A stretch of DNA of 64,000 nucleotides from Streptomyces macrolidinus (lineage in GTDB: Bacteria; Actinomycetota; Actinomycetes; Streptomycetales; Streptomycetaceae), in the NCBI RefSeq assembly GCF_023887685.1, contig NZ_JAMWMR010000014.1, positions 62,001 to 126,000 of the forward strand. The letters are read 5' to 3'. This document shows positions 50,661 through 58,943 of this stretch, piece by piece. Under the pieces are notes generated by a model. It was not told where the DNA came from and ran no database searches. It saw only the letters and a program-made list of their open reading frames with translations. Every line of letters begins with the position of its first letter. Position 1 is the first letter of the stretch. Position numbers and translations under genes: made by a program.

Positions 50661-51146
50661 GTGTCTGCTCCACGCCTCCGGACGACGCCGCTGCCGGGCA
50701 TCGGGGTCCAGTACGACCTCATGACGCGCGAGAACCGCCATCTGTCGGTGGTGGCTCACCGGGACGGCGCCCGCACCGTGAGCGTGTACCGAGCCGACGA
50801 CCCCGACTCCTGTGCTCAGTCGCTGCGCCTGTCCGGCTCCGAGGCGGGCGCGCTGATCGACGCTCTCAAGCCGTCCCACCACAGCGCCAGTCTGCTGTAC
50901 ACCACCGACCTCGGACTGATCGCCGAGCGCATCGAGGTGCCGGCGGCCTCCCGCTGGAACGGACGGCTGCTGGGCGACACCCGGATGCGGACCGAGACCG
51001 GGGCGTCGATCGTGGCGGTGCTGCGCCGCGCCGAGGCGATCCCGTCGCCGACGCCGGACTTCCGGCTCGCGGGCGGCGACCGGCTGATCGTGATCGGTAC
51101 CCGCGAGGGCGTGGACGCCGCCGTGGCGATCCTCGGGCAGGAGTGA
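50661..51146 (+). CDS. Cation/proton antiporter regulatory subunit (KhtT-like, TrkA-C)
   Basis: The product is 161 aa from a GTG with GGGAAG seven bases upstream. The C-terminal half has the TrkA-C (RCK-C) pattern: RIEVPAASRWNGRLLGDTRM, TGASIVAVLRR and FRLAGGDRLIVIGTREGVDA. The N-terminal domain is about 80 residues and lacks a Rossmann nucleotide motif. It lies 3 bases before the antiporter gene and forms the regulatory half of the KhtTU-type pair that exchanges K+ for H+. Confidence 0.92.
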   Translation: MSAPRLRTTPLPGIGVQYDLMTRENRHLSVVAHRDGARTVSVYRADDPDSCAQSLRLSGSEAGALIDALKPSHHSASLLYTTDLGLIAERIEVPAASRWNGRLLGDTRMRTETGASIVAVLRRAEAIPSPTPDFRLAGGDRLIVIGTREGVDAAVAILGQE

Positions 51147-51149
51147 AGG

Positions 51150-52421
51150 GTGCACTCTGCTGTCCTGTTGATCGAGTTCGGTTCCATCATCCTCGCCCTC
51201 GGCCTGCTCGGCCGGTTCGCCGCCAGGCTGCGGTTCTCCCCGATCCCGCTCTACCTCCTCGCGGGTCTCGCCTTCGGTGAGGGCGGGCTCCTCCCGCTCG
51301 GCGCGAGCGAGGAGTTCGTCGCGACGGGCGCCGAAATCGGCGTCATCCTGCTGCTGTTGATGCTCGGCCTGGAGTACACGGCCAGCGATCTCGTCTCCAA
51401 CCTCAAGACGCACTACCCCTCGGGCCTGGTCGACTGCGCGCTCAACGCGCTGCCCGGCGCGCTCGCCGCGCTGCTGCTCGGCTGGGGCCCGGTGGCCGCC
51501 GTGGTCCTCGCGGGCGTGACCTGGATCTCGTCCTCGGGTGTCATCGCGAAGGTCCTGAACGACCTCGGCCGGGTCGGCAACCGTGAGACACCGGTGATCC
51601 TCAGCATCCTCGTCCTCGAGGACCTGGCGATGGCCGTGTACCTCCCGATCATCACCGCGCTGGTGGCCGGGGCGGGTCTGGCGGCCGGAAGCCTGACGCT
51701 GGCGATCGCGCTGGGCGTGGCCGGGCTCGTCCTGTTCGTGGCCGTCCGCTACGGCCGGGTCATATCCCGGTTCGTCTCCAGCGACGACCCGGAGAAGCTG
51801 CTGCTGGTCGTGCTCGGTCTGACGATCCTGGTCGCGGGCATAGCCCAGCAGCTCCAGGTGTCGGCGGCGGTCGGCGCGTTCCTCGTCGGCATCGCGCTGT
51901 CGGGCGAGGTCGCCGAGGGCGCTCACACGCTGCTCAGCCCGCTGCGGGACCTGTTCGCGGCGATGTTCTTCGTCTTCTTCGGGCTGCACACCGACCCGAA
52001 CAGCATCCCGCCGGTCCTGCTGCCCGCGCTCGCGCTGGCCGCCGTCACCGCGCTGACCAAGATCGCGACGGGGTACTGGGCGGCCCGCCGCGCCGGGATC
52101 TCCGTCAAGGGCCGCTGGCGGGCGGGCGGCGCGCTCGTGGCGCGCGGCGAGTTCTCGATCGTCATCGCGGGGCTCGCGGTGACGGCGGGCATCGAGCCCT
52201 CGCTCGGCCCGCTGGCGACGGCCTACGTCCTGATCCTCGTCATCCTCGGCCCGCTGACGGCCCGCTTCGCCGAGCCCCTGGCGTCGCGGCTGACCGGCGC
52301 CCTCGGCCGCGGAGGCCCCGCGTCCCGGCCGGTGGCGGCGGAGGGCGAGCCGGACCTCGCGCCCGACGACGAGGCGAGTGACGCGGCTCACAGCAACTCG
52401 GAGGCTGCTCGCAACAGTTGA
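51150..52421 (+). CDS. CPA2 cation:proton antiporter (KhtU-like)
   Basis: The product (423 aa) is a membrane antiporter of the monovalent cation:proton antiporter-2 family with 12 or so TM segments: LLIEFGSIILALGLLGRFAA, IPLYLLAGLAFGEGGLL, VILLLLMLGLEYTASDLV, WISSSGVIAKVLNDLG and ILSILVLEDLAMAVYL with the conserved acidic residue. The GTG at 51150 follows the regulatory-subunit stop by 3 bases. A hydrophilic C-terminal tail follows TM12. K+ or Na+ efflux for pH or osmotic control is the likely role. Confidence 0.93.
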   Translation: MHSAVLLIEFGSIILALGLLGRFAARLRFSPIPLYLLAGLAFGEGGLLPLGASEEFVATGAEIGVILLLLMLGLEYTASDLVSNLKTHYPSGLVDCALNALPGALAALLLGWGPVAAVVLAGVTWISSSGVIAKVLNDLGRVGNRETPVILSILVLEDLAMAVYLPIITALVAGAGLAAGSLTLAIALGVAGLVLFVAVRYGRVISRFVSSDDPEKLLLVVLGLTILVAGIAQQLQVSAAVGAFLVGIALSGEVAEGAHTLLSPLRDLFAAMFFVFFGLHTDPNSIPPVLLPALALAAVTALTKIATGYWAARRAGISVKGRWRAGGALVARGEFSIVIAGLAVTAGIEPSLGPLATAYVLILVILGPLTARFAEPLASRLTGALGRGGPASRPVAAEGEPDLAPDDEASDAAHSNSEAARNS

Positions 52422-52610
52422 ACCGAAGCGACAGGAGGGCCGACCGAGGAACTGCGGACGCGGGTCGCGGTCGGCCCTTCGGCTGCCCACCACCTGTGAC
52501 CCCATGAACTGCGGTGTTGTAGAAGTCTCTCCAGAAACATGATCACCAAGAGGCCCGCCCGTGACCCCCGGTCGGCGGCGCCCCGCGGTACGGAGGGACA
52601 GACGAGAACG

Positions 52611-53498
52611 ATGACGGACGTGGCCGCCGAGCGGCTTTCCGCCCGCGAGACACTGGCGCGGCACTGCCGTGACCTCACCGAGAGGCGCTGGTTCGCCGTC
52701 ACCGTCTTCACCCTGATCCTGGTGAACGCCGGGCTCCTCGGGCTGGAGACGTACAGCGGGGTGGCCGCGGAGTGGCACCACTGGTTACGTCTGGCCGAAC
52801 ACCTCTGTGTCGCCGCGTTCACCGTGGAGATCCTGCTGCGGCTCGCGGCCCACGCGGACCGCCCCGCGGACTTCTTCCGCGACCCGTGGAACCTGTTCGA
52901 CCTCCTCGTCGTGGTGAGCGCGTTCCTGCCGCTGGTCCGCGAGAACACCACCGTCCTGCGGCTCCTGCGGCTGGCCCGCGTGCTGCGCACCGCCCGCTTC
53001 CTGCCCCAACTGCGCATCATCATGGTGGCCGTGGTCCGCAGCCTCCCCGGCACCCTGAGCTTCCTGCTGGTCGGGGCCCTGCTGCTGTATGTGTACGCCA
53101 TGATCGGCTGGGTCTTCTTCGCCCGCGCCGACCCCGAGCACTACGGCTCCATCGGCCGCGCGGTCCTCACCCTCTTCCTGCTGATGACCCTGGACGGCAT
53201 CGGCGACGCCGTCCACGCCGGACTGGAGGTCTCGCGCTGGAGCATCGTCTACTACGCCTCCTACGTCCTGCTCGCCTCCTTCGTCCTCGTCAACGTCCTG
53301 ATCGGCGTCGTCATCACCTCCCTCGACGAGGCCCGAGACATGGAGCGCACACACCAACGCGCCCCCACCCAGCCGTCGTCGGCCCTGCGCGACCGCATCG
53401 CCACGGCCCGCCGCGCGCTGGACGACCTGGAACGCGAACTCGACCTGGGGCGCCCGCCCGAATCCCGGCGGCCGAGGCAGGAACCTCCCCTTGTGTGA
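52611..53498 (+). CDS. One-domain voltage-gated ion channel (BacNav-like)
   Basis: The product is 295 aa, with the start chosen as the ATG at 52611. Six TM segments and a pore loop match the NaChBac/NavAb type. S4 has Arg at 117, 120, 123, 126 and 129 in VLRLLRLARVLRTARFL. The pore filter is TLDGIGD (193-199), where NavAb has TLESWSM, so the selectivity Glu is Asp and the Trp is replaced by Ile. A predicted coiled coil or basic tail of about 45 residues follows S6. It is next to the antiporter pair, 190 bp downstream on the same strand. Confidence 0.9.
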   Translation: MTDVAAERLSARETLARHCRDLTERRWFAVTVFTLILVNAGLLGLETYSGVAAEWHHWLRLAEHLCVAAFTVEILLRLAAHADRPADFFRDPWNLFDLLVVVSAFLPLVRENTTVLRLLRLARVLRTARFLPQLRIIMVAVVRSLPGTLSFLLVGALLLYVYAMIGWVFFARADPEHYGSIGRAVLTLFLLMTLDGIGDAVHAGLEVSRWSIVYYASYVLLASFVLVNVLIGVVITSLDEARDMERTHQRAPTQPSSALRDRIATARRALDDLERELDLGRPPESRRPRQEPPLV

Positions 53499-53544
53499 CC
53501 CTTGCCCTGGTCAGCGGAGCGTGCGGGCTGGCAGGATCGCGCTC

Positions 53545-54543
53545 ATGCTCCAGGCACTCCCCCGTATCGGCAGGCGCCGCGCACTGCTCGGCTCCGTCGC
53601 CGTGTGCGCGGTCCTCGGACTGCTGCTGTGGTGGCTGCTGCCGATCGGCCCGGACTCCCCGAGGGGCACGGTCACCTTCAGCACGGGCACCCCGACCGGC
53701 GTCTACCAGAAGTACGGCGTCCTACTGCGGACCGCGATCGACAAGGACCTGCCGGGGCTGGACGTACGGCTGCTGAACAGCGACGGATCGCAGGAGAACG
53801 TACGGCGCGTGGCCACGGGCAAGGCGGACTTCACGATCGCGGCGGCCGACGCGGTGGAGGCGTACATCCTGCAGGACGGGCCGGGCGCCGACCGGCTGCG
53901 CGGCTGCGCACGGCTGTACGACGACTATGTGCACCTGGTGGTGCCGCGCTCCTCGCCCGTGCAGTCCGTGGCCGACCTGAAGGGCCGTACGGTCGCCGTC
54001 GGGCCCGGCGGGTCGGGGGTGCGGCTGATCGCCGACCATGTGCTCGCGGCGGCCGGACTCGACCCGAAGACGGACATCACGCCCCACACCGCCGGGATCG
54101 GCACCATGCCCGCGCTGCTGAAGGAGGGCCGGATCGACGCGTTCTTCTGGTCGGGCGGACTGCCCACCGGCGCGATCACACAGCTCTCGCAGCAGTCCGG
54201 GGTCCGGCTGGTGCCGATCGGCAGCGACCTCGTGGCCAAGCTGCACGCGCAGGGCGGCGGCTCGCGGTACTACCGGGCCGCGGTGATGCCCGCCGACGCC
54301 TATCCCCCGGCCGAGAACGGCTCCTCGGTGCAGACCTTGGCCGTCGCGAACGTCCTCGTGACCCGCGCGGACATGGACGCGGACCTCACCGAGAAGCTCA
54401 CCCGCACGGTGATCGACAGCCGTGACCGCATCGGCGCCCAGGTCCACGCGGCCCAACTGGTGGACCTGCGCTCGGCGATCTACACGGACCCGCTGGAACT
54501 GCACGAGGGGGCGCGGCGGTACTACCGGTCGGTCAAGCCCTAG
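53545..54543 (+). CDS. TAXI-family (TRAP-associated) solute-binding protein
   Basis: The product is 332 aa. After a basic N-terminus and one hydrophobic segment (LLGSVAVCAVLGLLLWWLLP), the TAXI domain runs: VTFSTGTPTGVYQKYGVLLR, VRLLNSDGSQENVRRVATGK, ADFTIAAADAVE, LKGRTVAVGPGGSGVRLIA and DAFFWSGGLPTGAI. It binds glutamate-like or other small acids in known members. No TRAP membrane subunit (DctQ/DctM) is nearby. It converges on the histidine kinase gene with an 11-bp overlap of their ends. Confidence 0.92.
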   Translation: MLQALPRIGRRRALLGSVAVCAVLGLLLWWLLPIGPDSPRGTVTFSTGTPTGVYQKYGVLLRTAIDKDLPGLDVRLLNSDGSQENVRRVATGKADFTIAAADAVEAYILQDGPGADRLRGCARLYDDYVHLVVPRSSPVQSVADLKGRTVAVGPGGSGVRLIADHVLAAAGLDPKTDITPHTAGIGTMPALLKEGRIDAFFWSGGLPTGAITQLSQQSGVRLVPIGSDLVAKLHAQGGGSRYYRAAVMPADAYPPAENGSSVQTLAVANVLVTRADMDADLTEKLTRTVIDSRDRIGAQVHAAQLVDLRSAIYTDPLELHEGARRYYRSVKP

Positions 54544-55969
54544 GTGTGTTTTCGGGGACGTTGGTGACACGCGGCGCCGTCCGCGGCACCGTCACCGTCA
54601 CCTTCAGGCCGTGCGGCTCGTGGTGCGCGTACGCGATCGATCCGCCGCCCGCCGCCAGCAGCGCCCGCGAGATCGAAAGACCGAGCCCCGACCCCTTGAT
54701 GTTCTGATGTGCCGGGCTGCGCCAGAACCGGTCGCCGACGCGGGCCAGTTCCTCCTCGCCGAGGCCCGGACCGCCGTCGGTGACCACCACCGTGGCCCTC
54801 TCGCCCGCCGCCTCCACCCGGACCTCGACACGCTCCCCCTCAGGCGTGAACTTCACCGCGTTGTCGATGACCGCGTCCAGCGCGCTGGACAGCGTGACCG
54901 GGTCGGCCCAGGCGGTGGTGGCCGGGCAACTCCCGGTCAGCCGTACGCCCTTGGCCCGCGCGCTCGGCTCCCAGGCCGCGACCCGCTCGGCGGCCAGCGC
55001 GCCGATGTCGGTGATCTGCAGGTCCGCCTCGGCGTGTTCGGCGAGCGCCAGGTCGAGCAGGTCGTCCAGGACCTCCGCCAGACGCTTGCCCTCCGTACGC
55101 ACCGAGGCGATCTCCTCGTTGCCCTCGGGGAGTTCGAGAGCGAGCAGCTCGATACGCAGCAGCAGCGCGGACAGCGGGTTGCGCAACTGGTGGGAGGCGT
55201 CGGCCACGAAGGCGCGCTGCTGCTCCAACACGCTCTCGACGTTGTCCGCCATCTCGTTGAACGACCGGGCCAGGCGCCGGAGTTCGGGCGGTCCACCGGC
55301 CGCGGCGACCCGGGACTTCAGGCTGCCGGTCGCGATGTCGTGGGTGGTGGCGTCCAGGATCCGTACAGGCTTGAGCACCCAGCCGGTCAGCCGCAGCGCC
55401 GCCCCCACGGCGAGCAGCATCGCGGCGAACTCACCGGCCCCGATGAGCAGCCAGCCGTGCAGGATCTGCGACCGCAGCCGCCCGGTGGGCGAGTCGGTGA
55501 CGACGACGGCGACCACGTCACCGTCGCGGATGACCGGGGAGGCGACCACGAGTCCGCCACGCTGCCACGGCCAGACCTGCTCGGGGTCGTGGCTGCGGCG
55601 GCCGAGCAGGGCTTCGTTGAAGGCGTCGCGGCCCTCGCCCACCTTGGGCAGGTACCAGGTCTCGGGCGCGTTGGCCATCGGCAGGTCGTCGCGGTAGAAG
55701 ACCCCGGCCCGGATGCCGTACACGCTGTAGTACATGGCGAGTTCCTTGCGCAGGGTCTCGCCGCGCTCGTCCGTGACGCCCACGCGGGAGCCGGTGGGAC
55801 GGTCGGTGACGAACTGCGCGAGCGCCGCGAAGCGCGCGGTGTCGTCGATCCGGTCGACCACGACGCGCTGCTGCTCGGCCGCCGCGAGGCTCACGGCGAG
55901 CGGGACGCCGAGCGCCAGCAGCACGGCCGCCATGAGGACGATGAGCAGCGGCAGCAGTCGTGCGCGCAC
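54533..55969 (-). CDS. Two-component sensor histidine kinase (HAMP)
   Basis: The product is 478 aa, GTG start. TM1 (LLPLLIVLMAAVLLALGVPL), an extracellular sensor region of about 140 residues, TM2 (LLIGAGEFAAMLLAVGAALR), HAMP, then the H-box FVADASHQLRNPLSALLLRIE, N-box ALDAVIDNAVKFTPEG, and G-boxes VTDGGPGLG and GSGLGLSISR. It follows the OmpR-type regulator by 9 bases and is co-transcribed with it. The adjacent TAXI protein could be a periplasm-side partner, by analogy with other binding-protein/kinase pairs; this is inference. Confidence 0.94.
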   Translation of the reverse strand: MRARLLPLLIVLMAAVLLALGVPLAVSLAAAEQQRVVVDRIDDTARFAALAQFVTDRPTGSRVGVTDERGETLRKELAMYYSVYGIRAGVFYRDDLPMANAPETWYLPKVGEGRDAFNEALLGRRSHDPEQVWPWQRGGLVVASPVIRDGDVVAVVVTDSPTGRLRSQILHGWLLIGAGEFAAMLLAVGAALRLTGWVLKPVRILDATTHDIATGSLKSRVAAAGGPPELRRLARSFNEMADNVESVLEQQRAFVADASHQLRNPLSALLLRIELLALELPEGNEEIASVRTEGKRLAEVLDDLLDLALAEHAEADLQITDIGALAAERVAAWEPSARAKGVRLTGSCPATTAWADPVTLSSALDAVIDNAVKFTPEGERVEVRVEAAGERATVVVTDGGPGLGEEELARVGDRFWRSPAHQNIKGSGLGLSISRALLAAGGGSIAYAHHEPHGLKVTVTVPRTAPRVTNVPENTPRA

Positions 55970-55978
55970 GCGGACCCG

Positions 55979-56665
55979 CTAGGCGGCCGGGGCGACGAGC
56001 CGGTACCCGACGCCCCGCACGGTCTCGATCAGCGCGGGCATCCGCAGCTTGGAGCGCAGGGAGGCGACATGCACCTCCAGGGTGCGCCCGGTCCCCTCCC
56101 AACTGGTGCGCCACACCTCGCTGATGATCTGCTCCCGGCGGAAGACCACCCCGGGGCGCTGGGCCAGCAGGGCGAGCAGGTCGAACTCCTTGCGGGTCAA
56201 CTGGACCGGCGCGCCCTCCACGCTGACCTGGCGGGTGGGCAGTTCGATGCGTACGGGGCCGAGGTGCAGCGCGGTGCGGGTGGCGCCCGTGTCGTCCTGG
56301 TGCGGGATGCGGCGGCTGACGGCGTGGATCCGCGCGAGCAGTTCCCCGGTGTCGTACGGCTTGACCACGTAGTCGTCGGCGCCGAGGTTGAGGCCGTGGA
56401 TGCGGGAGCGGACGTCGGCGCGCGCGGTGACCATGATGACCGGGGTGCTGGTGCGCTTGCGGATCTTGCCGCACACCTCGTACCCGTCCTGGTCGGGCAG
56501 GCCGAGGTCGAGCAGGACGACACCGAAGCAGGTGCCCTCGGGGACCAGCGCCTGGAGCGCCTCCTCGCCGCTGCGGGCATGGGTGACGTCGAAGCCGTGC
56601 CGGGACAGGATCGCGGACAGGGCGGCGGCGACATGGTTGTCGTCCTCGACGAGAAGCAGTCTCAT
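55979..56665 (-). CDS. OmpR-family response regulator
   Basis: The product is 228 aa from an ATG with AGGAGG eight or so bases upstream. Receiver: LLLVEDDNHVAAAL, phosphoacceptor Asp in GVVLLDLGLPDQDGYEV, VKPYDTGELLARI. C-terminal winged helix: VEGAPVQLTRKEFDLLALLA, SEVWRTSWEGTGRTLEVHVA and TVRGVGYRL. First gene of the two-component operon. Its leader starts next to a six-copy 23-bp repeat array. Confidence 0.95.
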   Translation of the reverse strand: MRLLLVEDDNHVAAALSAILSRHGFDVTHARSGEEALQALVPEGTCFGVVLLDLGLPDQDGYEVCGKIRKRTSTPVIMVTARADVRSRIHGLNLGADDYVVKPYDTGELLARIHAVSRRIPHQDDTGATRTALHLGPVRIELPTRQVSVEGAPVQLTRKEFDLLALLAQRPGVVFRREQIISEVWRTSWEGTGRTLEVHVASLRSKLRMPALIETVRGVGYRLVAPAA

Positions 56666-56714
56666 GCCCGGCCTCCTGTTCGTTCTGCCCTGTCACTTGC
56701 GTTCCGCGCTGCCC

Positions 56715-56852
56715 CCGCGAGGCGTCCTGTGCCGTCGCTGCGGGACGTCCCGCGTCGTCACCGCGAGGCGTCCCGCACTGTCACCGCGAGACGTCCCGCA
56801 CTGTCATCGCCAGGCGTCCCGCGCTCTCACCGTCAGGCGTCCTGCGAGCGAA
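56715..56852. repeat. 23-bp tandem repeat, six degenerate copies
   Basis: Units at 56715, 56738, 56761, 56784, 56807 and 56830 follow the pattern CCGCGAGGCGTCCCGCACTG + TCA. The two central copies differ by one base. It lies in the 427-bp gap between the response regulator and gluA, and 23 is not a multiple of three, so it is not coding. Confidence 0.9.
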
Positions 56853-57092
56853 CGCGAGCACACGCGCGCGTGCACCATGGCAGTGACGCCGATGAACACG
56901 GGCCCCGTCAAGGGTTTTCCGGTTGCAAACGTCTTTCCGTTATCCAGCCGGTACGCCGCCTCGCGCACCGGATACCCCAAGTGTCCGGCCGCTACCGGAT
57001 TGTGATGCTCAGATCTCCCTCAGATGTAATGACGCAGGTCGCACGGCTTACTACTGTCCTCCGAAACCGAGTGAGGACGGAGCCAGCCAGCA
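56853..57092 (+). promoter_or_regulatory. Leader/promoter region of gluA
   Basis: 240 bases after the repeat array; AT-richer patches at about 56925-56950 and 56995-57040 are the best promoter candidates, the second with a short CAGATCTCCCTCAGATG direct repeat. No operator could be named. Confidence 0.45.
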
Positions 57093-57869
57093 ATGACCGA
57101 AGCATCAATGGTCAAGGAGTCGGTGTCCGCGACCGACGAACTGGTCGCCCTGAAGAGTGTCAACAAGCACTTCGGCGCGTTGCACGTGCTCCAGGACATC
57201 GACTTGACCATCGCCCGCGGCGAGGTCGTCGTGGTCATCGGACCCTCAGGGTCGGGCAAGTCCACCCTGTGCCGCACCATCAACCGCCTGGAGACGATAG
57301 ATTCCGGCGAGATCCTGATCGACGGCAAGCCGCTGCCCCAGGAGGGCAAGGAGCTGGCCCGGCTGCGTGCCGACGTCGGCATGGTCTTCCAGTCCTTCAA
57401 CCTCTTCGCGCACAAGACGGTGCTCGAGAACGTGATGCTGGGGCAGATCAAGGTCCGCAAGGCCGACAAGCAGGTGGCCGAGGAGAAGGCGCGGACCCTG
57501 CTGGACCGGGTCGGCGTCGGCACCCAGGCCGACAAGTACCCCGCACAGTTGTCCGGTGGCCAGCAGCAGCGCGTGGCGATCGCCCGTGCGCTGGCGATGG
57601 ACCCCAAGGTCATCCTGTTCGACGAGCCGACGTCGGCTCTGGACCCGGAGATGATCAACGAGGTCCTCGAGGTCATGCAGCAGCTCGCCAGGGACGGCAT
57701 GACCATGGTCGTCGTCACCCATGAGATGGGCTTCGCCCGGTCGGCCGCCAACCGAGTGGTGTTCATGGCCGACGGCCGCATCGTCGAAGAGGCGGCGCCG
57801 GAACAGTTCTTCAGCAACCCGCGCAGCGACCGGGCGAAGGACTTCCTGTCGAAGATCCTGCACCACTGA
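57093..57869 (+). CDS. gluA: Glutamate ABC transporter ATP-binding protein
   Basis: The product (258 aa) energises glutamate uptake. Walker A GPSGSGKSTLCRTI, Q-loop VFQSFNLFAHKTVLENV, signature LSGGQQQRVAIARAL, Walker B VILFDEPTSALDPE and switch His in VVVTHEMGFAR are all intact. It is first in gluABCD. The stop codon TGA is also the first unit of a 7-bp repeat tract. The gap to gluB is 160 bp, with a strong hairpin. Confidence 0.95.
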   Translation: MTEASMVKESVSATDELVALKSVNKHFGALHVLQDIDLTIARGEVVVVIGPSGSGKSTLCRTINRLETIDSGEILIDGKPLPQEGKELARLRADVGMVFQSFNLFAHKTVLENVMLGQIKVRKADKQVAEEKARTLLDRVGVGTQADKYPAQLSGGQQQRVAIARALAMDPKVILFDEPTSALDPEMINEVLEVMQQLARDGMTMVVVTHEMGFARSAANRVVFMADGRIVEEAAPEQFFSNPRSDRAKDFLSKILHH

Positions 57870-57908
57870 CGCCTGACAACTGACGCCTGACGCCTGACGC
57901 CTGACATA
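57867..57908. repeat. 7-bp TGACGCC tandem repeat, six copies, starting at the gluA stop
   Basis: Units TGACGCC, TGACAAC, TGACGCC (three) and TGACATA are contiguous. The first TGA is the gluA stop. As 7 is not a multiple of three, the array places TGA in all three reading frames. Confidence 0.9.
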
Positions 57909-57941
57909 CGTCACCGCCGCCACCGGCGATCCACGTCACCG

Positions 57942-57977
57942 GCCGCCGACGGTCCGTCTCCCCGGACCGCCGGCGGC
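57942..57977 (+). terminator. Strong hairpin between gluA and gluB
   Basis: 15-bp stem with one mismatch and a 6-nt loop (arms 57942-57956 and 57963-57977). It can partly terminate gluA transcripts or protect the 5' end of gluB mRNA. Confidence 0.65.
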
Positions 57978-58029
57978 CCGCTTCACGGACCCCGGTCCGC
58001 ATCTCTTCACCACGCAAAGGATGTTCACC

Positions 58030-58863
58030 ATGAAGCTCCGCAAGGTCACCGCGGCCACGGCCGTCGTTCTCGCCCTCGCCACCGCCCTCACCGCCTGCGG
58101 CTCGGACGACAAGAGCGACGGCGGTTCCTCCGGCGGCAAGACGATCAAGATCGGCATCAAGTTCGACCAGCCCGGTCTCGGTCAGAAGACGCCGAACGGT
58201 TACACCGGCTTCGACGTGGACGTCGCCACGTACGTCGCCAAGCAGCTCGGTTACGACAAGGACCACATCGAGTGGAAGGAGTCGAAGAGCGCCGACCGCG
58301 AAACCATGCTCCAGCGCGGCGACGTCGACTTCATCGCGGCCACGTACTCGATCACCCCGGAGCGCGAGGCGAAGGTCGACTTCGCCGGCCCGTACCTGCT
58401 CGCCCACCAGGACGTGCTGCTGCGTGCCGACGAGAAGGGCATCGGCGAGCCCAAGGACCTGAACTCGAAGAAGCTGTGCTCGGTGACGGGCTCGACCTCG
58501 GCGCAGAACGTCCACGACAAGCTGGCCCCGAAGGCCAACCTCAAGGAGTACCCGACGTACTCGGCGTGTCTGACGGGTCTGCAGAACAAGGCCATCGACG
58601 CGCTCACCACCGACGACTCGATCCTCGCCGGTTACGCCTCGCAGGCCGCCTTCAAGGGCAAGTTCAAGCTCGGCGGCTTCAAGATGACCAACGAAAACTA
58701 CGGCATCGGCGTCAAGAAGGGCAGCGACCTCAAGGCGAAGATCAACTCCGCCCTGGAGAAGATGGTCTCGGACGGTTCGTGGCAGAAGGCCGTGGACGCG
58801 AACTTCGGTCCCGCGAACTACAAGAACGAGCCCGCGCCGAAGATCGGCAACATCGTCAAGTAA
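58030..58863 (+). CDS. gluB: Glutamate-binding lipoprotein
   Basis: The product is 277 aa. The ATG at 58030 is preferred over the ATG at 58021 because AAAGGA lies nine bases ahead. Signal peptide KVTAATAVVLALATALTAC with lipobox LTAC. The bacterial extracellular binding domain (SBP_bac_3) follows: IKIGIKFDQPGLGQKTPNGY, GFDVDVATYVAKQLG, DREAKVDFAGPYLLAHQDV and KKLCSVTGSTSAQNVHDKL. It gives substrate affinity to the gluABCD importer. Hairpins on both sides suggest it is made in excess, as usual for binding proteins. Confidence 0.95.
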   Translation: MKLRKVTAATAVVLALATALTACGSDDKSDGGSSGGKTIKIGIKFDQPGLGQKTPNGYTGFDVDVATYVAKQLGYDKDHIEWKESKSADRETMLQRGDVDFIAATYSITPEREAKVDFAGPYLLAHQDVLLRADEKGIGEPKDLNSKKLCSVTGSTSAQNVHDKLAPKANLKEYPTYSACLTGLQNKAIDALTTDDSILAGYASQAAFKGKFKLGGFKMTNENYGIGVKKGSDLKAKINSALEKMVSDGSWQKAVDANFGPANYKNEPAPKIGNIVK

Positions 58864-58878
58864 TCCAGGCCCGACAGC

Positions 58879-58908
58879 GTGCGCCGCCCCGCGACCGGGG
58901 CGGCGCAC
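58879..58908 (+). terminator. Hairpin between gluB and gluC
   Basis: Perfect 12-bp stem GTGCGCCGCCCC with a 6-nt loop, 16 bases after the gluB stop. Probable partial terminator and 3' stabiliser of gluB mRNA. Confidence 0.75.
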
Positions 58909-58943
58909 CGGAGCCTGTCCGACACGCGGAAGCGCGGGACCTC

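Noticed and set aside
56715..56852. CRISPR array
   Set aside because: Units are contiguous with no spacers, and no cas genes are present.
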